Positions 45,801-57,976 of a stretch of 64,000 nt of DNA are shown here, in pieces (the first letter of the stretch is position 1; each line of letters opens with the position of its first letter). The DNA is from Apus apus (lineage: Eukaryota > Chordata > Aves > Apodiformes > Apodidae), in the NCBI RefSeq assembly GCF_020740795.1, contig NC_067282.1:166648274-166712273 (forward strand). The letters run 5' to 3'. The notes beneath the pieces were generated by a model that was not told the origin of the DNA, did no database searches, and saw only the letters and a list, made by a program, of their open reading frames with translations. Position numbers and translations under genes: made by a program.

Positions 45801-48800
45801 GACTCTTGCTTTCATCAGCAGAACTTTGCAAAACTTGGAGTATTTTTTTTTTCCATTGCAGTTCAGCCTCCTCCTCCTTCTCTCCACCACAACTGCCAGT
45901 GCCTGGTGGTAGAAGCAGAGCCACCAAGCCAGATGTCTGCTAGTTCTCCAGACAACCTTGTTCTGCATGAGTTATCCCCCCACCCATGTTCGTGGTGACA
46001 TCCTCAGCAATGTTGGCTTGGGGATGCTGGTGTTGGGTGCACATTGGTCCTACCTGGCAGAAGTGGGATGTAAAGGCTCTCTTCAGCCACATGTTGGTTC
46101 ATACCTTGCAAGGCCATGAGGCTGCCACCTCGCCTGGACTCTGGGTTGGAGATAAGGATGAGACTGCTCAGCCCTTCTGAGGAGTAGATATTTTTGGCGC
46201 TGTATGTAGCAGTATGGTGTGAAACCCGTGGGGCATCTAAAACTGGTAAACCAACTTTAAGTTGAAAGAGTTAACCCAGCACAGTGAGCTGCTGCTGGAA
46301 ACAAACACGTTATAGTAAAAAAACAACTCTCTGAGCCTGCAGTGGAATTTTTGTTGATGCACAAAGGGGAATTGGGCCTTCAGGGAACAGCCTTACAAGC
46401 AAATTGGAATAACACTGTAGGAAGGGTGATGTATGAGAGAGGTCAATGTTTGCAACCAGATCAGAGCGGACTTCTTCCTTCAGTGTTTGATTATTTGTGC
46501 TATTGCTTAGATCATGTGAAGTTTACTCAAACATAGTCATATAGTGTTCTCCAAAAGCTTATCCCAAATATTTTAATTCAATTATTTCTCTCATCCGCTT
46601 CCCTTTCCTCTTCCATTTCACTATTATAGATGTCATTTCAGCAAATAAAGTATGTGGGCAGAACAATTAAACTATTCTCTTGTAAAAAAGAAGAGATTAT
46701 TTCATTCTCCTCCTATTAACTTTAAAAGAAAAGGCCTTTTGTACCTTTTATACAAGCGTGTGCAATGATATGATTGTGTACCTCATCTCCTTAACTTCAG
46801 AGGAAATGATTCATAAAGGAGAGTATCTAGTTGGAAAGACTGTCGGTGTACCCTGAAATTCCTGTTACCTAGTAAGTTCTTTCAAGTAAGAAAAAATAGT
46901 TCCTTGTCATAATACAACACAGGTAAACTGGACACTCTTCACTCTCCTCCAAAATCCTGGCTGGGCTGTGAAAGAGTTCAAGGAGATCTCATAGCCTGTT
47001 TTTTCTTATTTTTCACTTTGTATTTTTTATTGTAATGATAGGGGAATGAAGGGGGAAATAGGGCAAGAAAAAGCTAGGATTGAATGAAGAAAAAAACCTG
47101 AGTTGTTTAGGGGGAAAAATTATATGATTTTGAGGTTTTGCTTGACATATACTGTCTATCTAGAGAAATGAGGTAAAGTGAATATCCAGATAAATTAATA
47201 ATAAATAACTTTTTTTTTAATGAGAAGAATTATTTTCTGTGACAAAAACATTTCTTTTGCTACTGTAAACATTGACTATAAAAATATGCATACCATGGCA
47301 CTGAAAGTGTGGGTCATGTCTTTCTAATCAAAAGACACTGTGATTTTTTTAATGCTTTGAATTTCTTTCCTTCGACGCATGGTGTGGGATCTGGGCTGCT
47401 GAGAGTATTTCAGCATCACTCTGCCTTCCGTGAAGATGCATTTCACACGAGGCCAGCTGGGTTAAGTGCCAGCCAGTTCATGCAGCTTATCAGGACAAGG
47501 GCATAAAAATCCTGCTGGATATGGCTTCCACCTTTACAGCTGTGCTCCTCTTCTCCATATGCCTCGTCTCTGACTTCTTTCCTTGCAGCAGTTCATACCA
47601 TGTGCTTGGCCATCCTGGCAACGTGGAAGAGCCGACACGTCTCCAGCATAAAGGAGTTTTAATTTAGCACAGAAATGCCCTCCTGGATCCTGTGCTGGTG
47701 CCAGCAGTAGCTGTGCAGTGCAGATACAACCCTTTGGAGGGGGGAACCAGGTCTGGCACCAGGTTGGTTGTGAAGGGCCACCAGTGCTGCTCTAGCCCCA
47801 TGACTGGGGTGGTGGCATCCAGGGAAGATGATTGCCCCCCAAAGTCCTCCTGCCCAGGGCGTCTCATTCAGAGAGAGCTGTGAAAACAAGGCAAGCAGGT
47901 TTGTTTGTGGGGTTTTTATTTTTGTTCTTGAGGGAGTAAATTTAGGTTTGCATCCGCTGACGATGCCTGGCGGGCGCGGTGGGGCTGGCATTTGGGCCCT
48001 GGCAGCGGCTCCCGGGCATGAATCACACGGCGCGTTGATAAGGACGGACATTACTCATCAGAACACCATGGGCCCAACACGGCGAAAGTGTTGCCGTCTA
48101 TTTTGAAAACCTTATCTCACGCTCGTTTCCTTGCACATCAGGCATTGGCCTCCACAATAATCCACTAAAATAGTACGTTACTTGCTTCTAGGAAAGGTCT
48201 TCTGCTACTTGGCTGCCCCCCGTGAGCAGCTACAGAGTCAGGATTGAATGAAGCCGGTCAGTAGCCAGCCTCTGAAGGCAGAGCTGCTCACCCACATCTG
48301 GTGGCAAGAGCTCAGCCTGCCCTGCCGAGACATCTGTGCCCCCCTCCTGCCCCCAGACTTCACGGGGATTTAACATTTCTGCCTAAGTTTTACTCGATGG
48401 ATGATCCAAATCACCACAATTCCTTTCTTCTGTTATTTCAGATATTGTTGCCATCCAGGTAGTGACCAGTACTAACACAATACTTGGAGTTTAATTAAAA
48501 ACTGGTCTGTGTGACTGATCCTAGCTTTGCAAATAGTTTTGTAAGATGAGTAAGGAACAGGACATATGTAATTTGAGACCAGATTTTGACATCCTTGTGG
48601 TGAACAATAATGAAGCCTTTGAACAGTCCTGTTACTTCAGTTTTATTTATTTCTGTGGATCTATGTCCAGGGCAAGACTTAGTGCAAAATAATCTGGGTC
48701 TTTATGATTTAATATTTTTTGCTGGCAAGGAAGCTTTACTGCTCGAGCCTTCTGGGTATTTTGACTATTTCATAGCTACTCTATCCACTGAGCTCTCCAT

Positions 48801-49560
48801 CTTCCCTTAGAACGTGGCTAGATTTTGGCTGCTAGATCACAAAACTGGATATACCATTTTTTAAGCTTCTCCTGCATTCTTGAAGAAGTCACTGATTATG
48901 TATGACATGACATATCTTCCAGAGACAACCAATTTTCTACCATTTTAGACCATTATTTAAGCACATAAGCACATCTGCATTGCAGTCTGATGACTAGTTA
49001 GAGTGTAGCTTAGATTTGGGATCATATTTGAATTCATTCTGGTTTTCTTGCACTCAGGAAAACACTATCAACACACTAAACATCTCTGTCTGTTGGGAAA
49101 CACTGTATGGTTTCCATTGTGTTGAGAAATTGTGAGCCTCACTTAAAAGTGACTCTGGGGTGCCTGAGAATATCATAGTATTTGGCCTGGTCCGTGAGAG
49201 AACCACTGTATGTTGACTCCTCTGTGTGTGCAACCCACAGTGAGCAAGGAGGGGACTCCTGCCTCAGCACCATCCCAAAAGCCAGTGACTGTGCATTCTG
49301 CACAGAAGGAGAAGGGAGGTGGCAGTTCCAAATGCTCAAACTTTTAATTTCCTTTTTAAAATTATTGTGCATGTATTTACCTGAACATAGGTGTACGTAA
49401 GTTTCTGAGCCACATGTTCTCTCCTTGAATAACACTGTAAGTCCTGAGACAGGTGGAGGAATAAAGTGCTAAAGGGAGGGTTAAAGAAACAAGCCCATCT
49501 TATAGATATTATGCAGTCAGGCTAGAAAGACTCAGGGCATATCAGCATTTTGTAATATCA
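42801..49560. other. Intergenic region, no supported gene
   Basis: AT-rich sequence without recognisable exons. The outstanding item is a CpG-dense islet at 47953-48126. Frames such as 47659-48051 (minus, 130 codons) cross that islet and owe their length to its G+C content. Confidence 0.65.
47953..48126. promoter_or_regulatory. Isolated CpG-dense islet, candidate regulatory element
   Basis: 16 CpG dinucleotides in 174 bp, in a region where CpG is otherwise scarce. It includes GATAAGG near 48037 and CTTATCTC near 48111 (GATA-type sites in opposite orientation). No open frame, exon or repeat was recognised. Could be an unmethylated enhancer, a small unannotated promoter, or a conserved non-coding element. 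Confidence 0.4.
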
Positions 49561-49660
49561 GCTACTTGGATATATTTAGTGCCTCATCATTGTTATGTTA
49601 ATCCATCTATAAGTTTAAACTTTCCTTACTTCCAAATTATATTGGTGCAACCCCATAATC
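49561..49660 (+). repeat. Left copy of about 100-bp direct repeat flanking a CR1
   Basis: Begins GCTACTTGGATATATTTAGT and ends GCAACCCCATAATC. Collinear with 50229-50334, with shared blocks TTGTTATGTT, GTTTAAA, CCTT-CTTCCAAA and GCAACCCCA-AATC. Roughly three quarters identical by eye. Confidence 0.75.
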
Positions 49661-50228
49661 ATATAATCATGGAATGCTTTGGGTTGGAAGGGACTTTAAA
49701 GATCATCTAGTTCTAATCTTCCTGCCGTGGGCAGGGACACCTCCCACTAGACCAGGTTGCTCAAAGCCCCATCCAACCTGGCCATAAACACTTCCAGGGA
49801 TGGTAAATCCACAGCCTGCCTGGGCAGCATGTTTCACAGTCTCACCACCCTCACAGGAGAGAATTTCTTCCTAATATCAGCTCTTTCAGCTTAAAACCAT
49901 TCCCCTCATCTTATCACCACAAGGCTTTGTAAAAAGGCCCTCTCCAGCTTTTCTGTAGCCCTTTCAGGTACTGAAAGGCTGCTACAAGGTCACCCTGGAG
50001 AATTCTCTTCTCCAGGCTGAATAACCCCATCTCTCTCAGCCTGTCTCCACAGCAGAGGTGCTCCAGCCCTCTGATTGTCTTTGTGCCCCTTCTCTGGAAC
50101 CACTCATACAGCCCCATGTCCTTCCTGTATTGGGGGCTCTAGAACTCAACAAAGTACTCCAGGTGGGGTCTCACAAGAGTGGAGCAGAGGGGGAGAATCA
50201 CCTCCTTCAAACTGCTGGTCATGCACAT
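49661..50228 (-). mobile_element. CR1 LINE 3' end, antisense, 568 bp
   Basis: The plus strand reads the complement of a CR1 3' end: ATCATGGAATGCTTTGGGTT, GGAAGGGACTTTAAAGATCA, CACTAGACCAGGTTGCTCAA, CTTCTCCAGGCTGAATAACC, and TGGGGTCTCACAAGAGTGGA. The minus frame 49914-50117 contains RGLEHLCCGDRLREMGLFSL, EKRILQGDLVAAFQYLKG, the CR1 ORF2 C-terminal region. Strongly 5'-truncated and inactive. Bracketed precisely by the direct repeats. Confidence 0.92.
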
Positions 50229-50334
50229 GCTACTTTGATATCTTTATTTTTTATATTCTATTGTTATGTTCATCTGTGTATATGTTTAAATTTGCCTTGC
50301 TTCCAAAGTGTCTTCTTAATGCAACCCCACAATC
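50229..50334 (+). repeat. Right copy of about 100-bp direct repeat flanking a CR1
   Basis: Begins GCTACTTTGATATCTTTATT and ends GCAACCCCACAATC, in the same order and orientation as 49561-49660. Confidence 0.75.
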
Positions 50335-51601
50335 AAGGGAGACAAGTCCACAACCTTCAGGGAATGCCTGTAGAGAAAACTCAAGTCATCTTGTAGCAGA
50401 GGCACAAATGTGGCCTCTCCTGCCCTGAGTATCCTACCTGTCTTTGTGAAGGCACAGTGTGACAAAACTTTTCCAGAGAGGCTCCAGCATCTCTGTTATG
50501 ATGGTACAGGGAAGTGACAACTGCCTGAGACCAGATTGCCAGCCACAGTGAAGAAAGCAGAGGCACACCTGAGAGGGCTGGTGGGATGTGGACAAGAGAA
50601 ACAGCAGATACCCAGAAGGAAGAATATGAATGTAAGAAGAAATAGTGTGCTTGGACTCCTGCATACTAACACAGAATGATGCTTGTATGAACACACTCTG
50701 CTGGAAGTTTACCCAGATTTAATCTCAGACTTATGAAGAAGAATTTCCTCATCTTTTCAAATTCAAATTCTTTGACAACAATAGAAAATGCTGAAGTCTT
50801 GCAATAAAATGCATTAACATAGAAAAAAGTTGTTGGCCAAGCTTCTATATTAGCATTTGAAACAGCTGAAAAGCTGTAGTCTTAAGAGCTGACCTCAAAA
50901 ATTATGTGTGGATATTTGAAAATAAGTGGCAATTCAGTCTTTTCAAGCAAAGAGTTTGCAGGAAAAGCTCTTGGCTGTTTTCTGGACTGCTCTGTTTGGG
51001 AACTTGAATCATTTGCTGTCTTTAAGTAAATTTCCCCTTTCCTTACTTCCTTATAATAAGGGGACAAAACCAAGGAGCAGCTTGTTGGAAGACCCTGCTA
51101 AGGGGGGAGGCCTTTTGCTTCTATTAATTTGTGGAAATACTATGAGTTCATGTTAAAATAAAATCCATTACATCTACAGCATTTATCTTTAGTCTTCAGA
51201 TTTTATTTTCAGTTTTTTCTTTGAATTTTCTTCAGTATTAACTTCCCTGGTGGAATGAAGGTGGGAGTTATCTGTATTAAAAAAATGTAGGGGAGTCTTT
51301 CCCCGCTGTGTTTAGAAAAAATAAATTTACTGGTTTAAATCCACTTCACCTTAAACAATGTCATTCTGACCATAGTCTTTCGAGGCAGATGGGTCAGCCT
51401 TTCAAGTCTGGATTTGATTCAAAATAGGCATAAGATGGAAACTTGTTCTTTTGTTTTTTCCAGCTGAAGAAAATTGGTGATTTTTAGTGTTCCTTGACAT
51501 CTTTTCACCCCTGTTCTCTCCGATACACCCTGCTTCTTTGCTTATCTTACTCTGGTTTCACATTCATGCCCATAGCAGGAGCACTCAGCAGGCTGCAGAG
51601 T

Positions 51602-51654
51602 ATTCAGAAAATGTGGGCACTAATCAGAAAGTGTGGGCACTATTCAGAAAATGG
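51602..51654 (+). repeat. 20-bp tandem repeat, about 2.6 units
   Basis: Unit ATTCAGAAAATGTGGGCACT, repeated with two substitutions and followed by a partial third unit. Confidence 0.85.
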
Positions 51655-51672
51655 ATGTTTTCTTAGCCCAAA

Positions 51673-51675
<3 letters not shown>

Positions 51676-51717
<42 letters not shown>

Positions 51718-51730
51718 AAATATATATATT
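51676..51730. repeat. (AT)n microsatellite with A-rich interruption
   Basis: About 18 uninterrupted AT dinucleotides, then AAAATAAAAATATATATATT. Likely polymorphic. Confidence 0.9.
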
Positions 51731-54700
51731 TTCACCCTTGACTGAATCCCATTAGCTTAATGTGTTATGCACATTAACTTTTGCTATGCTGTCCTGGGTA
51801 CTTAACAAAATCCATGACACCAAATCCTATTTCTAGAGCTGTAAATGTAAGATTGGTGTTCCTAGTGATATCTGTACAGATGGACACTGCAATATCTGCT
51901 ATTGAAAGCCTTCAAGTTTTCTGACACAGTAGCTTGCAGAGCCTGAAAAGGAGGTTTACTGGGAATTTAAGAGAGCAAGAAAAATTTAAATTTGGTTTAT
52001 GAAGGGATTAATGTAATTAATTTTATTATGTAAGGCAATATATATGTATAGCTTGTCTATAAATTTTCCTGCTATTGTATCCACTACAAAAGCTCTGTAC
52101 TAGTTACATTTGCTGTGACTCAGCAGCAGCCATTTTGATCATCACAGGAAGACGAAATTTAACCACCAGCTCACAGCCCACTTTCTCTTACAGGTAGAAA
52201 CCTGCATTTCAGAATGTTTACCAGTGTAAAAATTAAGTTTATGTGAATTTATAAACTATGCTAGCACTTGGTTTTCAGGACAGGGCAAAGCTGAGGTGCA
52301 AAGCAGCGTCTGCTGTGTGCTCTCAGGTGGAAATACAGCTTTATTTCTTGGCCTCTTTTCCCTAGTCTGGGACTCCTTCACTGCTGTGTCCCAGTGTCAA
52401 GGACCACTGTAATTTGTTTTCTCTCCAGACTCTCCCTTCTGTTAGATTCTTCTATCCCATTAAATAATATTTTTCAAAATTTTTAAGCTGCCAGCATTGC
52501 TGGAGATATTTACCAAGCAGGTCTTCATGCAAGGGAAAGAAGGCACAGTAAGATGCATTGGATGAAAGCTGTAGACAGACCCATTCAGTAAAGAAATACA
52601 GCACACTTGTAACTTTTAGACTCCAGGAACAGGAGCCAGGCCTAGGAGAGCCAGACACCTTGGGATGCTGCAGACTGCTTGGCCTGTAGGTCCCCACTGG
52701 TGTCCCTGAGGCACGTGCCATGCCCAGGGATGCACTGCAGAAGGACTTCTCAGGTCAGCAGGGAGCACAGGAGCTCCCTCTCCCCTACAGCCTGTCTTCA
52801 CAGTCATGCTACATGTATTGCTGGTCATATCCCAGGCTGGCCAACTGATGAGCCACCCATGTAAAGCTGAAGGTTATTCACTGCCCTGTGCTGAGGACCA
52901 GCTGGGAGCTGTTGAGTGCTGCCCTGCTTCTGCAGCAGGAACGTTGGGGATTTCCCAGATTTCGGTGCTTTTCTTCAGCCAAAGTGATAGAACCTGCAGT
53001 GGAGTGCCCATGTTCCCCAAAGCCATGCCCTTGTGCTAAGTGCCAGGAGGCTCAGAGCTTCAGCTTCATCCAGGGAATTACTCCTGAAAGCACAGCACAG
53101 ATTGCAGCCCTTATCATAAATTCCTCAGATTTTAGAAAAAGTTCCTGATTTGAGGAATTGGTACTGTTATTCTTCATCACAGCTGAAGTCATATTTATGG
53201 GGAAATGTTGAAGTCAAATCCTTCCTATTTTTTACTAAATAAGCTATATCAAAGAGGAGAGACTACATACCAGGTTACACAAGCAAACTGTGCAGAAAAC
53301 AGTTAGGCTTGTATGACAACACTGTATCTCCCTCTCACACATACACATACTCATTGTCAGAGTCATTCCTAACCTATTACAGAATGTGTTTGTAAGTCAG
53401 CTCTTGTATTTTGAACATTTATGTTTGTGATACTGATCTTATGTCCCACTGTGCAGGGAAGACATTATAAAAGCAACAGCATTTTGGGAACACAGAAGTA
53501 TTTCCCTGTCTTCCTTCTCATATGAAATTCTGTTATGAAAATAATACTGGACTGATATTTCTTACCTCTCAAATCTGCTGTTTGGGTTTTACTGCAAATA
53601 GGTAACTTATGGGGAACAAAGCTAGGTCTCTCTATACTCCTCTAGACTGCAATTATTTCTTTATAATTAAAAAATCGCTCCCTTGCTGTGTCTGTCCTTC
53701 AGAATAATTATTTAATGTAAATGAGTCCTTCTTGCACAGACACTGCCTCTCTTTATCAGGCTTTTCATCTTTGCCAGGGCTGATTAAAAAGCCTGTCTAT
53801 GACTGAGAGCTCAGCTCATGTTTGGGAATAAAACCGAAATCTAATGTTGCAATTGCAGCAGCATAAAGAGCTTCTTTGTGCTCCTCTGCACATGTTTGAA
53901 TGCTGAAACCTGGCTGCCCTGGAGGCTCACACCATCATGGGTCAGGAGGCCGGGATGTGCCCCTCTCCTGTGGGGGACACCCAGTCACTGCTGGGCACAA
54001 GCCCGACCCCGCTGCACTGAGAGGAAAACCCAGCCCAGCTTAGACCATCCACCTGGGCTGGCTGATACATATCTTACCTAGTTTTCCCACTTGAGCAAGA
54101 GGCAAGAAGAGCTGCTACCTGCTTAACTGTAGGGTTTAGTCTGTTTTCTTTGTCTTGATAGCAAATTGTTGTTTAAAGGGAAAGGGAGAGCTACTCTCAG
54201 GCAACATTTGGTAGACACAGCTTACAGCTTGAGGACAACTAGAACATAGACTGTTATGGGTTGGTGGTTAAATAGCAGGGCCTCGCATGTGTTGGATAAC
54301 AGCAGGTATGAGCATGGTTTCACAAAACCCATCTGCATCCTCTCACCACATTTCCTACTGTGTGTTGCCCCCACTTCTGCAGTGCCTCTGGGTTGCCTGT
54401 TTAGTAGACAAGGAGCTTTCTGTGTCCTACCCTCCTTCCATGGGTCCATTAAACTTCCTGCAGATTGCACCAGTATTTCACGGGAGCTTGTGTGAGCTCA
54501 GTTTTGAACCTCTTCATGTGAGACTGTGCCCATGGGGACTCAGTTCCTCATGACCATGTGTGAGGAAGAGATGTTAGGGAGGGTGAAGGAACGAGGCTTC
54601 CTCTGAACCAAGATCCCCCCAGTTTGAAGACTAACACTCCATGCCATTGTACTTCAGGTAGCTCATCACAGAGTAGTCAGATTCCAGACCGATGTCTCAA

Positions 54701-56374
54701 TAAAGAGCTTTGTCTGACTGTCATAGGGAGAGAATCCTGATGATGCTAGCAGGAGAAAGCTAGACTTTAGTGATGTTGTGAGACCCAGAGTGACAGAAAT
54801 GCAAAGGCAGAGGGAGAGGTAAAGGGACTTTGCCTCAATCCAGCTGGAGTCAAGCCTAGGTTCATATTTTGGAAAGTTTTGTTTAAAGATGGATTGTAGT
54901 GTTAGTAGGAGACTTGTCACATTCACCCTGATGTGCTCATCACAAGTTCCCTTTGGACCCTGTGAACATTGTCTGTATAGATGTAACAACATATATCAGA
55001 GTCATGAGGGAAAGCAGCCCTTTAAAAAAGAGGGACAAAAGAAAACTTTCCATTTCTCAGTGCTCCAGTAACAGTTGCTATGTAGTGACTTCCACTAGTA
55101 GATTTCACAAGCAGAAAAGAAGAAAGAAAATAAAAGAAAAAGTGCTTTCCTACATTTGGGGAATCTGAACTGTCCTGATGTTAGGGCACTTTTACCACCA
55201 AGTTGAAATTTCTGAAATTATTGAATTGGTTATGGGACATACATGTATAATTTAGTAAGCATTTGAACAAAAATTAATTATGCTGGGCTCATTTGTAACC
55301 CAGTTAATCTTTGGAAGTCTCTCAAGTTTTATATAGCCTGTACTCAGGATAAACTTTAATTCAAGTAAATGAAGGTGAAACTGCCATAATTACTTCTAAT
55401 TGGGCCACAGATATTAATTAGTTAGTTGACATGGTGATAGAAATTCCAAGACATTTAAGGATTATAGAGTTTGGAAGGGGCTTTAGAAAAATTTAGCCAT
55501 GTCTTTAGCACACAAAGAATAAAGCTCACTCCTGGTACTTTTGCCAGGAACATTCTGTCAAATAATTGGGGTTTAAGCAAACAAATGAACAGGAACCACC
55601 ACAGTATTGCTCTAGGATCATCAGATGAGAAAACTTCAAAGCCCTTGCTAAAATGTTAATTGGTTTTAGAGGTGCCTAAAATTGCAAGGTCCACAATGGA
55701 GAGCCTGCATGGATGTGTGCCAGAAGTGACATTTCCCTAGCCAGCTGGACACAAGCCAGCTCTGAACTATCACCTTCCCAGCCATACTAGTATGATCTTG
55801 GGTTGGAGCCACTGAGGCTTCTCATGTCCTTGTGTAACAACAGCTGATGTTGGTCCCTGGAGTGGATGGAGAGAAGAGCTGCCCATTGTTGGTCCATGGT
55901 CTTGCTGAGGAGCCTAACCTGTACAGTGCTGAGCTGGCTTTACAAGTATTCATCCTAGGTACTTTTCCACAGATGCATTCATTAAAGATCCTACTTTCTT
56001 ATTAGGCTTATGGTGTTGCCTGGTCAAATGGACATCTTCAAAGTGTGGAATATATTGGTCTTTCTGTAAAACTTACTATGTCCATTTAAATCTTTGATGT
56101 TTCTTTTTATCCCTGAATTTCTCAGCTGTGTCTGCTCCATCAGTGAGTATGCATGACATGCAGTTAACTCCTGACTGGCAAGGTGTAGGCTGCACAGTGC
56201 AAACATTCATGATTATATCCTTGAAATCTGCATTTTATAAATATTCTTTAAAAATTTCCTAAAACACAATTTTTCAGTGAACATCCTCGTCAGAAAGCAA
56301 AGCCACTAAATATGTGGGGAAGAGAAGACAAAGAAGACATAACAGCAAAGATTATTTCAGCTGCTAGCCTGAAT

Positions 56375-56407
56375 GAAACATTTTGTGTTTGAAAACATTT
56401 TGTGTTT
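56375..56407 (+). repeat. 17-bp tandem duplication
   Basis: GAAACATTTTGTGTTT followed by GAAAACATTTTGTGTTT: two near-perfect units. Confidence 0.85.
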
Positions 56408-57349
56408 CAGTTATCTGCCTGGCTTTTAATCTCTGTTCAGGAAATGTCTAGAATTGCAGGCACACCAGCAGATGGGGATTAGCTAATTCTGTACGCAGAA
56501 GACAGTGTCACCTTCTTCCAACTTAGGCTGTCATGCTGTGAACAGTCAGGGTCCAATTTCTCAAGCTGGTCGACAAGTCAATACGCACATATGCTATTGA
56601 GTGAGTTTCCAAAGCACTTTGGTAAGCTCATTGTCTAAATCTTCTCAGATTCAGTAGGAGAAAAATCATGGCTTCATAGAAGGACTTGCTTGTGTACAGC
56701 TGTCTTCACCAGGGGACTGTCTTCTTTATGGTCTATCCACAGTGCTTTTCACTTTACATAACCAAGTTATTTTCTTGCTTCATTTCTGCTCTGCCTCATC
56801 ACCTTGCCAGCCCCGTCTGCACAGTGATCTTCCTTCACAGGAAGGGATGGGAAGGAGTTTTCCCCCAGGATCTGAGTATACTAGCTCCAAGGCCAAAAAC
56901 TAGGAGTTACCACCTCTATTTATGTTGCTTACTGAGGCAGCATTTTATATTAGCTGCTTGATCATACACTTAATTTCATTAGATATTATTTTATTATCAG
57001 ACTAAATATATAAAAAAAACTATGTGCTAGAAACAGTGGTGAAAAAAATGCTAATTCTATTATCATCCTCCTTTTTGTCTTTTTAACATCCCTTAGGCTA
57101 CCCTGACTTCAACAAGACTTCTAATGTGCTCTATCTTTATAGAGAAAATGGAGACAAGGCCCTCCATACCCCATGTTCATCCTCAGAAGGGGGCTGTTGC
57201 TGTGGTTGAGCAGGTCATCAGGTGTTACATCTCAGAAAGCAGCAGGAGCTGTCCCTTGCCTTTTAGCATCTTCTTGGGTAGCTACATGATATCTGCTTAG
57301 GATCTCATTTTGAGGGCCTAATAACTTCTCCTAGGTTATATCTTTGTCT

Positions 57350-57976
57350 GTGACTTGAACAGTAGAATTGAGTGCACCCTCAGCAAGTTTTCTGACAGCA
57401 AGCTGTGTGGTGTTGTTGACACACTGAAGGGAAAGGATGCTATCCAGTGGGACCTTGACAAGCTTGAGACGTGGACACATGTCTATCTCATGATCTTCAG
57501 TAAGGCCAAGTGCAAGGTTCTGCACCTGGGTCAAGGCAATCCCAAGCACAATTGCAGGTTGGGTGGAGAATGGATTGAGAACAGCCCTGAGGAGAAGGAC
57601 TTGGGGGTGATGGTAGATCAGAAGGCTCCAGGAGACCTTATAGGAGCCTTTCAGTATCTGAAGAAGGCTTACAGGAAAGCTGTGGCAGCACTGTTTATGA
57701 GGACATGTAGTGATATGACAAGAGGTAATGGCTTTAAACTAGAAGAGGGTAGATTTAAACTAGATATTAGGAAGAAATTCCTCACTAAGAGGGTTGTGAG
57801 ACACTGGAACAGGTTGTCTAGGGAGGCTGTGGATGCCCTGCCTGGGAAGAGTTCAAGGCCAGATTGGACAGGACTTTGAGTAACCTAGTCCAGTGGGAGG
57901 TGTCCCTGCCAATGCAGGGGCATCGAATTAGTTGATCTTTGAGGTCCCTTCCAACCCAAACCATTCTGTGATTCTA
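57350..57976 (+). mobile_element. CR1 LINE (CR1-J-like), sense, with internal deletion
   Basis: The plus frame 57355-57879 (174 codons) is nearly intact CR1 ORF2 C-terminus: SRIECTLSKFSDSKLCGVVD, the segment through FSKAKCKVLHLGQGNP, EWIENSPEEKDLGVMVDQK, then directly [18 protein letters not shown] and EEGRFKLDIRKKFLTKRV…HWNRLSREAVDALPG. It ends CCCTTCCAACCCAAACCATT and a TCTGTGATTCTAGG tail. Between DQK and GDLIGAFQYL about 280 bases present in the 42.1-kb copy are missing without breaking the frame. The long frame is a relic of LINE coding sequence, not a host gene. Confidence 0.93.

Larger units (their letters stand above)
50335..57349. other. Intergenic region, no supported gene
   Basis: AT-rich sequence with small repeats (a 20-bp tandem at 51602-51654, an AT microsatellite at 51676-51730, a 17-bp tandem at 56375-56407). 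No exon-like structure or domain-bearing frame was recognised. Confidence 0.65.

Noticed and set aside
47659..48106. Open frames across the CpG islet (130 and 92 codons)
   Set aside because: Length follows from local G+C content; no domain or splice signals. The islet is better treated as a regulatory candidate.
57355..57879. 174-codon frame as a host gene
   Set aside because: It is CR1 ORF2 C-terminal sequence that stayed open because of an in-frame deletion.
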